Assembly (NCBI GenBank): GCA_019240015.1
Contig: JAFAZB010000493.1
Span: forward strand, 1-8,431
Direction: 5' to 3'
DNA: 8,431 nucleotides
DNA from: Solirubrobacterales bacterium
Lineage (GTDB): Bacteria; Actinomycetota; Thermoleophilia; Solirubrobacterales; Solirubrobacteraceae
The notes below the pieces were generated by a model. It was given only the letters and a program-made list of their open reading frames with translations. It was not told the origin of the DNA and did not search any database. A program made the position numbers and the translations under genes. The stretch's first letter is position 1. The number at the start of each line of letters is the position of its first letter. Of this stretch, positions 1 to 6,953 are shown piece by piece.

Positions 1-440
1 CCACCCAGCAGCGCCGCCAGCGCCCAGCCGGAACCGTGCTGCTCGATGCCGAGTGCTGCGTCGATCGACGCGCCGCCCGGACCGGCGTCGGCCAGCAGCA
101 GCATCGCAGCGATCAGCACCAGGTTGTACTCGTAGCCCCGGTTGGCGGCCCAGGGGCCGTTCTTCAAGTGGACCCGGTTGATCGCGGTCAGCATCACCCC
201 GACGATCGTGGCGGCCGCCAGCGGGGTGGCCAGTCCAGCGATCAGCAGCGCGCCGCCGCCGGCTTCGGCCGCCCCTGACGCGATCGCATTCCGGCGACCC
301 GGACGCAGCCCGAGCTGCTCGAACATCTGCGCGGTGCCGTCGACGCCGCCGCCGCCGAACCAGCCGAACAGCTTCTGCGTGCCGTGGCCGAACATCAGGA
401 ACCCCACCACCAGCCGCAAGAGAAGGCGCGCGAATTTCAC
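1..440 (-). CDS. DoxX family membrane protein (partial, C-terminus beyond left edge)
   Basis: This is the N-terminal 146 residues of a DoxX-family integral membrane protein; the reading frame is still open at base 1. The N-terminal signature is clear: a hydrophobic first helix (residues 6-17) running into FGHGTQKLFGWFGGGG at residues 17-32, the usual DoxX start. Further hydrophobic segments lie at about 54-87 and 107-117, fitting the four-helix family fold. A conserved-looking loop with NRVHLKNGPW (88-97) and GYEYNL (102-107) lies between them. The GTG at 438-440 is chosen because the DoxX signature starts directly after it; an in-frame TTG exists upstream but would add non-family residues. 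The ribosome site is weak (GGTGATGGG just upstream). DoxX proteins are linked to thiol, quinone or sulfur redox processes, but no activity can be assigned from sequence. It is divergent from the cox operon and may share its control region. Confidence 0.88.
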   Translation of the reverse strand, partial: MKFARLLLRLVVGFLMFGHGTQKLFGWFGGGGVDGTAQMFEQLGLRPGRRNAIASGAAEAGGGALLIAGLATPLAAATIVGVMLTAINRVHLKNGPWAANRGYEYNLVLIAAMLLLADAGPGGASIDAALGIEQHGSGWALAALLG

Positions 441-452
441 CCCATCACCGTA

Positions 453-467
453 GCGCAAAGATTGCGC
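453..467. repeat. Perfect inverted repeat GCGCAA-AGA-TTGCGC, candidate operator
   Basis: A perfect 6-bp inverted repeat with a 3-base centre, GCGCAA AGA TTGCGC, seen directly in the sequence. It lies 12 bases upstream of the leftward DoxX start and overlaps the TTGCGC that is the best -35 candidate for the cox operon. That position suits a regulator binding site able to affect both genes. In GC-rich DNA a 6-bp repeat can arise by chance, so function is inferred from location only. Confidence 0.35.
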
Positions 468-487
468 CCACAACGGACTCGGTAGGA

Positions 488-505
488 GTATCGTCAGCTC
501 GATAC
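488..505. repeat. Perfect inverted repeat GTATCG-N6-CGATAC, candidate operator or leader hairpin
   Basis: Two perfectly complementary 6-bp arms (GTATCG at 488-493 and CGATAC at 500-505) are separated by TCAGCT. The repeat ends 22 bases before the coxS ATG and 5 bases before the ribosome site. It is relatively AT-containing for this genome, which makes chance somewhat less likely. It could be an operator overlapping the -10/start region or a small hairpin in the mRNA leader. Its centre is about 36 bases from that of the other inverted repeat. Confidence 0.4.
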
Positions 506-527
506 GGCGAGGAAGGAAGGAGAGGGC

Positions 528-1031
528 ATGAGCAAGACCGTCCCTGTGCGCCTGGAGGTCAACGGCGTCGAACATCAGCTTGACGTGGAGCCACGGGTGT
601 TGCTCGTGCACGCGCTGCGAGATCGGCTGGGCCTCACCGGCACGCACGTCGGCTGCGACACGTCGAACTGCGGGGCGTGCACCGTTCACCTCAATGGCCG
701 GGCGGTCAAGTCCTGCACCGTGCTCGCGGTACAGGCGGACGGCGCCGCGGTGACCACGATCGAAGGAATGGGTAACGAGCAGCAGCTGCATCCGCTGCAA
801 GAGGCGTTCTGGAACGACCACGGACTGCAGTGCGGTTACTGCACGCCGGGCATGATCATGGCGGCCGCCGGGCTGCTGGCCGAGAACCCCAATCCGACCG
901 AGTCGGAGGTCCGTCACGCGCTCGAGGGCAACCTGTGCCGCTGCACGGGCTACCACAACATCGTCAAGGCCGTGCTCGACGCCGCCGCGGTCGGCTCCGG
1001 GGTCACGGCACAGCCGGAGGTGAAGGCATGA
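528..1031 (+). CDS. coxS: CO dehydrogenase-like Mo hydroxylase, small 2Fe-2S subunit
   Basis: This 167-residue protein is the iron-sulfur subunit that carries electrons from the molybdenum centre in CoxL to the FAD in CoxM. The N-terminal plant-ferredoxin-type domain (about 1-80) has cluster ligands C43, C48, C51 and C63 in the pattern GCDTSNCGAC plus a later SC. The C-terminal four-helix domain (about 85-155) has the second set, C102 and C105 in CGYCTPG and C137 and C139 in CRCTGY. All eight cysteines are present and the length is normal for the family. There is no signal peptide, so it is cytoplasmic. The ATG is supported by a strong purine-rich ribosome site (511-525). It is the first operon gene, and its TGA overlaps the coxL ATG (ATGA), so translation is probably coupled. 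The xanthine dehydrogenase superfamily call is certain; the exact substrate is set by CoxL. Confidence 0.96.
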   Translation: MSKTVPVRLEVNGVEHQLDVEPRVLLVHALRDRLGLTGTHVGCDTSNCGACTVHLNGRAVKSCTVLAVQADGAAVTTIEGMGNEQQLHPLQEAFWNDHGLQCGYCTPGMIMAAAGLLAENPNPTESEVRHALEGNLCRCTGYHNIVKAVLDAAAVGSGVTAQPEVKA

Positions 1032-3475
1032 GCGTCGAGCCCGGAGGAGAAGTCGGAGGCGAGATCACAAAGATCGCCTCGGAGCACGCCGCGCAGAACG
1101 GGGCGGACGCGGCCGCGCCCTCCAACCACGTCGGTCAGGCGATGCGTCGCAAGGAGGATCCCCGCCTGATCACCGGGCGGGCACGCTACGTCGACGACAT
1201 CACGCTCCCCGGGACGCTGTGGATGGCGTTCGTCCGCTCGCCGGAGGCGAACGCCAAGATCGTCTCGATCGACACCTCGGCGGCCCAGGAGCATCCGGGT
1301 GTGCACGCCGTGTTCACCGGGCCCGACTTGACTGATCTGGCGGGCCCGCTGCCGATGGCATGGGTGCCGCCGGGGATCGAGGTCAACAACCCCGAGCACT
1401 GGCCGCTGGCGCGCGAGCACGTGAGGCACGTCGGCGATCCGGTCGCGGTCGTGCTGGGCGTCGATCGCTACGGCGTCGTCGACGCTGCGGAGGACGTGGT
1501 CGTGGAATACGACGCGCTGCCGGCGGTCACCGACCCCGAGGCGGCGCTCGAGGGGCCGCCCTACGTGCACGAGCAACTTGGCACCAACAAGGTGCACGAG
1601 TGGTCGTTGCCCAACGATCGCCTCCAGGCCGGCTTCGACGAGGCCGAGGTGGTGATCGAGCGGCGCGTGGTCAATCATCGGACCGCGGGCGCGCCGATCG
1701 AGCCGCGCGGAGTGCTGGCCGACTACCGGGCCGGCTCACTGACGGTCTGGAGCTCGACCCAGGTGCCGCACTTCGTGCGCCTGTTCCTGGCGATCCTGCT
1801 CGGGATGAGCGAAGAGCGGGTGCGGGTGATCGCACCGGAGGTCGGCGGCGGCTTCGGCGCCAAGCTCCAGATGACCGGCGAGGAGGTGCTCGCCGCGTGG
1901 TGCTCGCGCAAGCTGGGCCAGCCGGTGAAGTGGATCGAGACGCGCTCGGAGAACATGGCCGTCAACCACCAGGGCCGCGACCAGATCGCCTACTGCCGGA
2001 TGGGTGCCAAACGCGATGGCACGATCACCGCGTTCCACGTGAAGATCATCGCGGACCTCGGCGCCTACAACATGCTGCTCACCCCCACGATCCCCGCGCT
2101 GGGCGCGTTCGTGATGAGCGGCGTGTACAAGATCCCCGCGGTACACACCGACGTCGTCGGCGTGTTCACCAACAAGTGCCCGACGGACGCGATTCGCGGT
2201 GCGGGGCGGCCTGAGGCGACGCACATGATCGAGGTGTGCATCGACCAGTTGGCCGCCGAGCTCGACATGGACCTGCTCGAGCTGCGGCGCAAGAACTTCG
2301 TACCGTCCGACGCTTTCCCGGCGGAGATGGCCACCGGCGTGATCTACGACTCGGGCGACTACGACAAGTCACTCGACAAGCTGCTCGAGCACGTCGACCT
2401 GGACGCGTTCCGCCGCGAGCAGACGGAGCTGCGCCAGCAGGGCGTCTACCGTGGGATCGGCTTCTCCACCTACACCGAGATCTGCGGCTTGGCGCCGACG
2501 CGCGTGGTGGGCCCGGAGGGGTTCGGCAACCAGGCGGGTTTCTGGGAGTCCGCGCTGGTGCGCGTCCACAACACTGGCGCGGTGACCGCCTACACGGGCG
2601 CCTCGCCGCACGGTCAGGGACACGAGACCGCGTTCGCGCAGATCGTCGCGGACAAGCTCGGGGTGGACCCCTCGGTGGTGGAGGTGGTCCACGGCGACAC
2701 CGGCACGGGGCCGGAAGGGCGCAACACCTACGGCTCGCGTTCGCTTGCCGTGGGCGGCGAGTCGCTCGCGCGCTGCGCCAAGAAGGTGGCCGACAAGGCC
2801 CGGGCGATCGTCGCCCACCAGCTCGAAGCGGCGCCCGAGGACATCGAGCTGCGTGACGGCAAGTTCTCGGTCCGCGGTTCGCCCGACCGGGGGATGACGC
2901 TCGCCGAGGTGGCGGGTGCCGCATACCTCAACCAGGTCCCCGAGGGAATGGAGCCGGGGCTCGAGGAGACCTCCTTCTGGGAGCCCGAGAACTTCGTGTT
3001 CCCGTTCGGCGCGCATGCCTGCGTGGTCGACGTGGATGCGGAGACCGGGAAGGTCAAGGTGGTCCGCTACGTCGCGGTCGACGACTGCGGAAAGGCGATC
3101 AACCCCATGCTGATCGAGGGACAGGTGCACGGTGGAGTCGTACACGCGATCGGGCAGGCGCTGTATGAGCGAGTGCACTACGACGAGAGCGGTCAGCTGA
3201 TCACCGGCACGTTCGTCGACTATGCGCTGCCGACGGCGGCGGAGCTGCCGAGCTTCGAGCTCGACCGCACCGAGACGCCATCGCCGGTCAACTCGCTCGG
3301 CGTCAAGGGGGTGGGCGAGGCAGGCACGATCGCCGCCAGCGCCGCGGTCACCAACGCGGTGATCGACGCGGTGCGGCCGCTTGGAGTCAGCTACATGAAC
3401 ATGCCGCTCACGCCGATGCGGGTGTGGGAGGCGATCTCCGAGGCCCAGGGCCGGAAGGAAGGTGTCTCAGCATGA
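1028..3475 (+). CDS. coxL: CO dehydrogenase-like Mo hydroxylase, large molybdenum subunit (form II type)
   Basis: This 815-residue catalytic subunit binds the molybdopterin cofactor. The N-terminal a/b hammerhead domain begins at VGQAMRRKEDPRLITG (residue 35) and is followed by the two Mo-binding domains. Visible motifs include STQ with Q245, VGGGFGAK (272-279), GQGHETAFAQ, and GVKGVGEAGT near the C-terminus with the expected catalytic base E764. The active-site loop reads AIRGAGR (388-394). Proven form I CO dehydrogenases have AYxCSFR with a copper-binding cysteine; here glycine (G391) stands at that position, close to the form II motif AYRGAGR. Substrate is therefore unknown. The ATG at 1028 is chosen because it overlaps the coxS stop; the open frame upstream is only shadow coding. 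A 34-residue acidic, Ala/Gly-rich tail precedes the family domain. No Tat or other export signal is seen. Confidence 0.95.
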   Translation: MSVEPGGEVGGEITKIASEHAAQNGADAAAPSNHVGQAMRRKEDPRLITGRARYVDDITLPGTLWMAFVRSPEANAKIVSIDTSAAQEHPGVHAVFTGPDLTDLAGPLPMAWVPPGIEVNNPEHWPLAREHVRHVGDPVAVVLGVDRYGVVDAAEDVVVEYDALPAVTDPEAALEGPPYVHEQLGTNKVHEWSLPNDRLQAGFDEAEVVIERRVVNHRTAGAPIEPRGVLADYRAGSLTVWSSTQVPHFVRLFLAILLGMSEERVRVIAPEVGGGFGAKLQMTGEEVLAAWCSRKLGQPVKWIETRSENMAVNHQGRDQIAYCRMGAKRDGTITAFHVKIIADLGAYNMLLTPTIPALGAFVMSGVYKIPAVHTDVVGVFTNKCPTDAIRGAGRPEATHMIEVCIDQLAAELDMDLLELRRKNFVPSDAFPAEMATGVIYDSGDYDKSLDKLLEHVDLDAFRREQTELRQQGVYRGIGFSTYTEICGLAPTRVVGPEGFGNQAGFWESALVRVHNTGAVTAYTGASPHGQGHETAFAQIVADKLGVDPSVVEVVHGDTGTGPEGRNTYGSRSLAVGGESLARCAKKVADKARAIVAHQLEAAPEDIELRDGKFSVRGSPDRGMTLAEVAGAAYLNQVPEGMEPGLEETSFWEPENFVFPFGAHACVVDVDAETGKVKVVRYVAVDDCGKAINPMLIEGQVHGGVVHAIGQALYERVHYDESGQLITGTFVDYALPTAAELPSFELDRTETPSPVNSLGVKGVGEAGTIAASAAVTNAVIDAVRPLGVSYMNMPLTPMRVWEAISEAQGRKEGVSA

Positions 3476-4317
3476 TCCCCGCCGAGTTCGACTATCTGGC
3501 CCCCGACTCCCTGCAGGAGGCCATCCAGGCGCTCGCCGACGGTGGCGAGGACGCCAAGCTGCTGGCCGGTGGGCACTCGCTGCTACCGCTGATGAAGCTG
3601 CGCCTGGCGACCCCGGCGTTGCTCGTCGACTTGCGCAAGGTGCCGGGACTGCACGGGATCGAGCGAGAGAACGGCAGCTGGCGGATCGGCGCCATGACCA
3701 CCCACAGCGAGCTCGAGCACTCCGAGCAGCTGGGGGTGGTGGCCCGCGCCGCCGGCACGATCGCCGACCCGCAGGTGCGCAACCGCGGCACGATCGGGGG
3801 CTCGCTGGCACACGGCGACCCCGCCTCCGATCTGCCCGCCGTGATGCTGATCACCGAGGGCAGCGTCACGCTCCAGGGCCCGGGCGGTCAGCGCGTGGTG
3901 GCGGCCAACGAGCTGTTCCAGGACTACATGGAGACGGCGATCGAGCCGACCGAGGTGCTGACCGAAGTGCGCTTCCCGGTGCTCGAAGGGTGGGGCTTCG
4001 GCTACCAGAAGTTCAACCGGCGCAGCGAGGACTGGGCGATGGTCGCGGTCTGCGCGGTGATCCAGCAGACCGGTGACATCTGCGAGGACGTACGCGTCGG
4101 GCTGACCCACATGGGGTCGGTGCCGCTCCGCGCGACCGCGGTCGAGGAGGCCCTCCGGGGCCAGTCGTTGAACGCCGAGAACATCGCCAAGGCCGCGCAG
4201 GAGGCGGCGCAGGGAACGAGTCCACCCGCCGACCTGAACGCCAGCGAGGAGTACAAGCGTCACTTGGCGCGCGTGCTCTCGCGGCGCGCGCTGGAGGAGG
4301 CCGCGGGCCTGTCGTGA
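3472..4317 (+). CDS. coxM: CO dehydrogenase-like Mo hydroxylase, medium FAD-binding subunit
   Basis: This 281-residue flavoprotein accepts electrons from CoxS and passes them to the respiratory chain. It has the vanillyl-alcohol-oxidase-type FAD fold of the family: AGGHSLLPLMKLRLATP from residue 32 and TIGGSLAHGDPASDLP from residue 107 are the two pyrophosphate/isoalloxazine-contacting loops. The C-terminal CoxM-type domain (about 180-280) includes the VRVGLTHMGSVPLRA stretch. Length fits the family (about 280-290). The ATG at 3472 overlaps the coxL stop (ATGA) and has GGAAGGAAGG upstream at 3452-3461; an open frame further upstream lies inside coxL and was not used. Its place third, after S and L, is the form II subunit order; proven form I operons usually run M-S-L. 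Confidence 0.95.
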   Translation: MIPAEFDYLAPDSLQEAIQALADGGEDAKLLAGGHSLLPLMKLRLATPALLVDLRKVPGLHGIERENGSWRIGAMTTHSELEHSEQLGVVARAAGTIADPQVRNRGTIGGSLAHGDPASDLPAVMLITEGSVTLQGPGGQRVVAANELFQDYMETAIEPTEVLTEVRFPVLEGWGFGYQKFNRRSEDWAMVAVCAVIQQTGDICEDVRVGLTHMGSVPLRATAVEEALRGQSLNAENIAKAAQEAAQGTSPPADLNASEEYKRHLARVLSRRALEEAAGLS

Positions 4318-4341
4318 GGCCCGGCCACTCACAAGGCTGAA

Positions 4342-5199
4342 GTGGCGCTCGCCGGGATCGAGTCCGTCGAGGCGGCGGGCGCCGCGCTGGCCAGCCAGGG
4401 CTACCTGGCCGAGCGGGCGCTGGCGCTGGCGGTTCACCTCGCGGTGACGCTCGAGCAGCCGCTGCTGCTGGAAGGAGAGGCGGGCGTCGGCAAGACCGAG
4501 GTGGCCCGCTCGCTGGCCGCTGCGACTGGCGCGCGCCTGATCCGGCTGCAGTGCCACGAGGGGATCGACGTGCACCACGCGGTCTACGACTGGGACTATC
4601 CGCGTCAGCTGCTGGCGCTGCGGGCGGCCGAGCGCGGGGTACAGGAGGGCGAGCTGTTCTCGCGGCGCTTCCTGCTCCGGCGCCCGCTGCTCGACGCGCT
4701 CGAGTCGGATCCGGCGCAGCCCGTGGTGCTGCTGATCGATGAGGTCGACCGGGCCGACGACGAGTTCGAGGCGTTCCTGCTCGAGTTCCTGTCGGACTTC
4801 GCGGTCACGATCCCGGAGCTCGGGACGATCACGGCGGAGGACCGGCCGGTGGTGGTCCTGACGTCGAACCGCACTCGTGAGCTGCACGACGCGCTCAAAC
4901 GGCGATGCTTGTACCACTGGATCGACTACCCGACCGCCGAGCGGGAGCGGGCGATCGTGCACGCGCGGCTGCCCGAAGTGCCGCAGACGATCGCCGCACG
5001 CGTGGTCGCCGCGGTCGGCAGGTTGCGCGATCAGGAGGACCTGTACAAGCTGCCCGGCGTGGGGGAGACGCTGGTGTGGGCCCGGGCGCTGCTCGCCCTC
5101 GGCGCCGATGCCGACCTCGAGGAGACGCTTGGGGCGGCGCTCAAGGTGCACGAGGACGTGGAGCGCGTCCGTGCCCGGAAGGTGCTCGAGGGTGTCTAG
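4342..5199 (+). CDS. coxD: CoxD-like MoxR-type AAA+ ATPase, active-site maturation
   Basis: A 285-residue AAA+ ATPase of the MoxR group. Walker A is GEAGVGKT (45-52), Walker B is VVLLIDEVD with D133/E134, sensor 1 lies in LTSNRTREL (N176), and the arginine pair at R187-R188 in LKRRCLYHW fits the arginine-finger region. In Oligotropha, CoxD is needed after assembly to mature the Mo-Cu active site, working with CoxE. Here the large subunit lacks the copper-binding cysteine, so the maturation job may be sulfuration of Mo rather than copper insertion; that is inference. The start is a GTG 24 bases after coxM, with only a modest AAGG ribosome site (4333-4336). No upstream in-frame start looks better. 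Its last 8 bases overlap coxE. Assignment to this family is firm; its target is inferred from operon context. Confidence 0.93.
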   Translation: MALAGIESVEAAGAALASQGYLAERALALAVHLAVTLEQPLLLEGEAGVGKTEVARSLAAATGARLIRLQCHEGIDVHHAVYDWDYPRQLLALRAAERGVQEGELFSRRFLLRRPLLDALESDPAQPVVLLIDEVDRADDEFEAFLLEFLSDFAVTIPELGTITAEDRPVVVLTSNRTRELHDALKRRCLYHWIDYPTAERERAIVHARLPEVPQTIAARVVAAVGRLRDQEDLYKLPGVGETLVWARALLALGADADLEETLGAALKVHEDVERVRARKVLEGV

Positions 5200-6349
5200 T
5201 CACTCGGTCGGCGAGGTGCCGGCGCTCGAGGCGCTGGCCGACTCGGTGATCGAGCGGGTGGGCGCGCTCGCCCACGCCCTGCGGGTCGAGGGCACCCGGA
5301 TCGGGGTCGGCGAGCTGCTGATGGCGCACCGCGCGTTGGGTGCGGTTGACTGCTCCTCGCGCCAGGACGCCCGGCTCGCGCTGCGCGCGGTGATGTGCTC
5401 CCGTCGAGCCGACCTCGCGCGCTTTGACCGGGCGTTCATCGAGGTGTTCGGCGACGAGCGGCCACCCGGGCGCGAGCAGCCGCTGAGCGAGCTCGGCGCG
5501 ATCGAGCGCGCGGTGCTGCCGCGAGCCGGGATCCCGGGCTCCGTCTCGCGCGCGCCCGAGCAGGAGCCAGTACCGGTGCCCGCCGCCTGGAGCGACGTCG
5601 AGGTGCTCCGAAACAAGGACTTCGCGCACTACACCGAGGCCGAGGCGGCGCTCGCGAAGGAGCTGATCGCGCTGCTCGCACGCCGGGGCCCGACGCGCGT
5701 CTCGCGGCGGACGCGGGCCTCCCGCCGGCGCGGTCACAGCCCGGCGCTGCGGGAGACGCTGCGAGCGTCGCTTCGCACCGCCGGCGAGCCGGTTCACCGC
5801 CGCTGGCGAGCGCCCAGCGTCCGGCCCCGCGAGCTGGTGCTCGTGTGCGACGTGTCTGGCTCGATGGCGCCGTACGCGCGGATGCTGCTCCAGTACATCC
5901 ACGCCTGCGTGGTCGCGCGGCGTCGCGTGGAGGCGTTCGTATTCGGTACGCGGCTCACCCGGATCACGGGCGAGCTGACCAGCCGCGACCATGACCGGGC
6001 GCTCGAGCGCGCCTTTGCCGCGGTCACCGATTTCTCCGGCGGCACCCGCATCGGGACGGCGCTGGGGGTACTCAACCGCGTCCACGGCCGGCGGTTGGGA
6101 CGGGGGGCGGTGGTGGTGGTCCTGTCCGACGGCTGGGACCGCGGCGAGCCTCAACTGCTGGCGGACGAGATGGCCCGCCTGCGACGCACCGCGTACCGTC
6201 TGGTGTGGTTGAACCCACTCGCCGCACACCCCGACTACGAGCCGCTGACCCGCGGGATGCGGGCCGCGGTCCCGCAAACCGATGAGCTGTTGGCCGGCAA
6301 CTCGTTGGCCTCGCTCGAGCAGCTGGCGGAGCTGCTGGAGGCGATGTGA
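5192..6349 (+). CDS. coxE: CoxE-like von Willebrand factor A-domain protein
   Basis: A 385-residue VWA-domain protein that pairs with the CoxD ATPase. The N-terminal part (1-165) is helical and family-specific. It is followed by an arginine-rich stretch (about 168-215, with several RRR or RR clusters) and then the VWA domain (about 215-385). The metal-ion-dependent adhesion site is complete: DVSGSM (D220, S222, S224), T285 in SGGTRIGTAL, and D313 in LSDGWDRG. In known systems MoxR ATPases and VWA proteins act together as chaperone-like machines for metalloenzymes. The start chosen is the GTG at 5192, which overlaps the coxD end by 8 bases and has GGAAGG at 5177-5182 as ribosome site; the long open frame upstream lies inside coxD. 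The protein is soluble, with no signal or membrane segment seen. Confidence 0.92.
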   Translation: MSSHSVGEVPALEALADSVIERVGALAHALRVEGTRIGVGELLMAHRALGAVDCSSRQDARLALRAVMCSRRADLARFDRAFIEVFGDERPPGREQPLSELGAIERAVLPRAGIPGSVSRAPEQEPVPVPAAWSDVEVLRNKDFAHYTEAEAALAKELIALLARRGPTRVSRRTRASRRRGHSPALRETLRASLRTAGEPVHRRWRAPSVRPRELVLVCDVSGSMAPYARMLLQYIHACVVARRRVEAFVFGTRLTRITGELTSRDHDRALERAFAAVTDFSGGTRIGTALGVLNRVHGRRLGRGAVVVVLSDGWDRGEPQLLADEMARLRRTAYRLVWLNPLAAHPDYEPLTRGMRAAVPQTDELLAGNSLASLEQLAELLEAM

Positions 6350-6380
6350 GCCGGCTTCCGGCGCCTGGTGGAGACGGCAC

Positions 6381-6953
6381 TTGATCGGGGGCCTGATCCT
6401 CGCCGCGGGCGCCGGGACCCGCTTCGGCGAGCGGCCGAAGTTGCTCGCCGAGCTGGACGGCCGGCCCATGCTGGAGCACGCGATCGGCGCCCAGTGCGCG
6501 GTCGCCGAGCTCGAGCGGGTCGTGGTCGTGCTGGGCGCGCACGCGCAGGAGCTGCTCGCGCAGGTCGACTTCATGCGCGCCGAACCGGTCGTCTGCCGGG
6601 AGTGGCACCGGGGGCAGGCAGCGTCGCTTCGCCACGGCGTGGCGGCGCTGGAGGGCGCCAGCAAGGTGATCGTCACGCTCGGCGATGAGCCGCTCGTGAG
6701 CTCGCAGGTGATCGCCCGACTGATGTCCGAGCCGCCGGGCGCGCGCGCCGTCTACGATGGCCGGCCGGGTCACCCCGTCGTGCTGGGCGCCGAGCAGATC
6801 CGGGCGCTGTCCGTGCTGACCGGGGACCGGGGGGCGCGTGAGCTGCTCGGCGACGGGCCACGGATCGAATGCGCGGAGCTGTGCTCAGGCCGGGACGTCG
6901 ATACCCCTGAAGACTTGGAGGCGATTCGCCATGAAGATGGAGCAGTCCTTTGA
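6381..6953 (+). CDS. mocA: MocA-like molybdopterin nucleotidyltransferase
   Basis: A 190-residue MobA/MocA-type NTP transferase. It has the N-terminal nucleotide-binding loop LAAGAGTRFG (7-16) with K20 in PKLL, the Mg-binding GDEP with D102, a GHPVVLG stretch, and DVDTPEDL (172-179) near the C-terminus. The LAAG form of the first loop, rather than LxGGxSxRMG, points to the MocA branch that adds CMP from CTP to molybdopterin. CO-dehydrogenase-family enzymes use that cytosine dinucleotide cofactor, so context agrees. Specificity for CTP is inferred, not proven. The start is a TTG at 6381: no ATG or GTG lies in frame between the end of coxE and the first motif, and GGTGGAG at 6367-6373 is well placed as ribosome site. 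The 3' end overlaps coxG by 23 bases. Length is typical for the family. Confidence 0.88.
   Translation: MIGGLILAAGAGTRFGERPKLLAELDGRPMLEHAIGAQCAVAELERVVVVLGAHAQELLAQVDFMRAEPVVCREWHRGQAASLRHGVAALEGASKVIVTLGDEPLVSSQVIARLMSEPPGARAVYDGRPGHPVVLGAEQIRALSVLTGDRGARELLGDGPRIECAELCSGRDVDTPEDLEAIRHEDGAVL

Larger units (their letters stand above)
441..527. promoter_or_regulatory. Divergent intergenic control region between doxX-like gene and cox operon
   Basis: This 87-base gap is the only non-coding spacer of any size ahead of the operon, so it must hold the operon promoter unless transcription enters from outside. It contains two perfect 6-bp inverted repeats (listed separately) and a strong purine-rich ribosome site (GGAAGGAAGGAGAGG, 511-525) just before the coxS ATG. 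A weak sigma70-like pair is possible: TTGCGC at 462-467 and GAGTAT at 486-491 with an 18-base spacer. The -10 matches the consensus at only three of six positions, so promoter placement is a guess. No convincing promoter for the leftward gene was found. Confidence 0.5.

Noticed and set aside
36..453. Two small plus-strand open frames at the left edge
   Set aside because: They are antisense to the DoxX-family frame, which has a strong N-terminal signature and hydrophobic helices.
830..1027. Upstream extension of the coxL frame into coxS
   Set aside because: The extra residues are Arg/Gly/His-rich shadow of coxS and resemble no CoxL N-terminus. The ATG overlapping the coxS stop is the better start.
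1028..3475. Calling the operon a true aerobic carbon monoxide dehydrogenase
   Set aside because: The cysteine of AYxCSFR is absent and the subunit order is form II, so CO as substrate is not supported by the sequence.
3583..5151. Long minus-strand open frame (522 codons) across coxM and coxD
   Set aside because: It lies fully antisense to two well-supported genes. Its translation is Arg/Leu/Gln/His-rich with no recognisable domain, as expected from the complementary strand of GC-rich codons.
5141..6676. Long minus-strand open frame (511 codons) across coxE and mocA
   Set aside because: Antisense shadow of two genes with complete motifs; low-complexity Arg/Ala/Pro/Gln composition and no family match that I can recognise.
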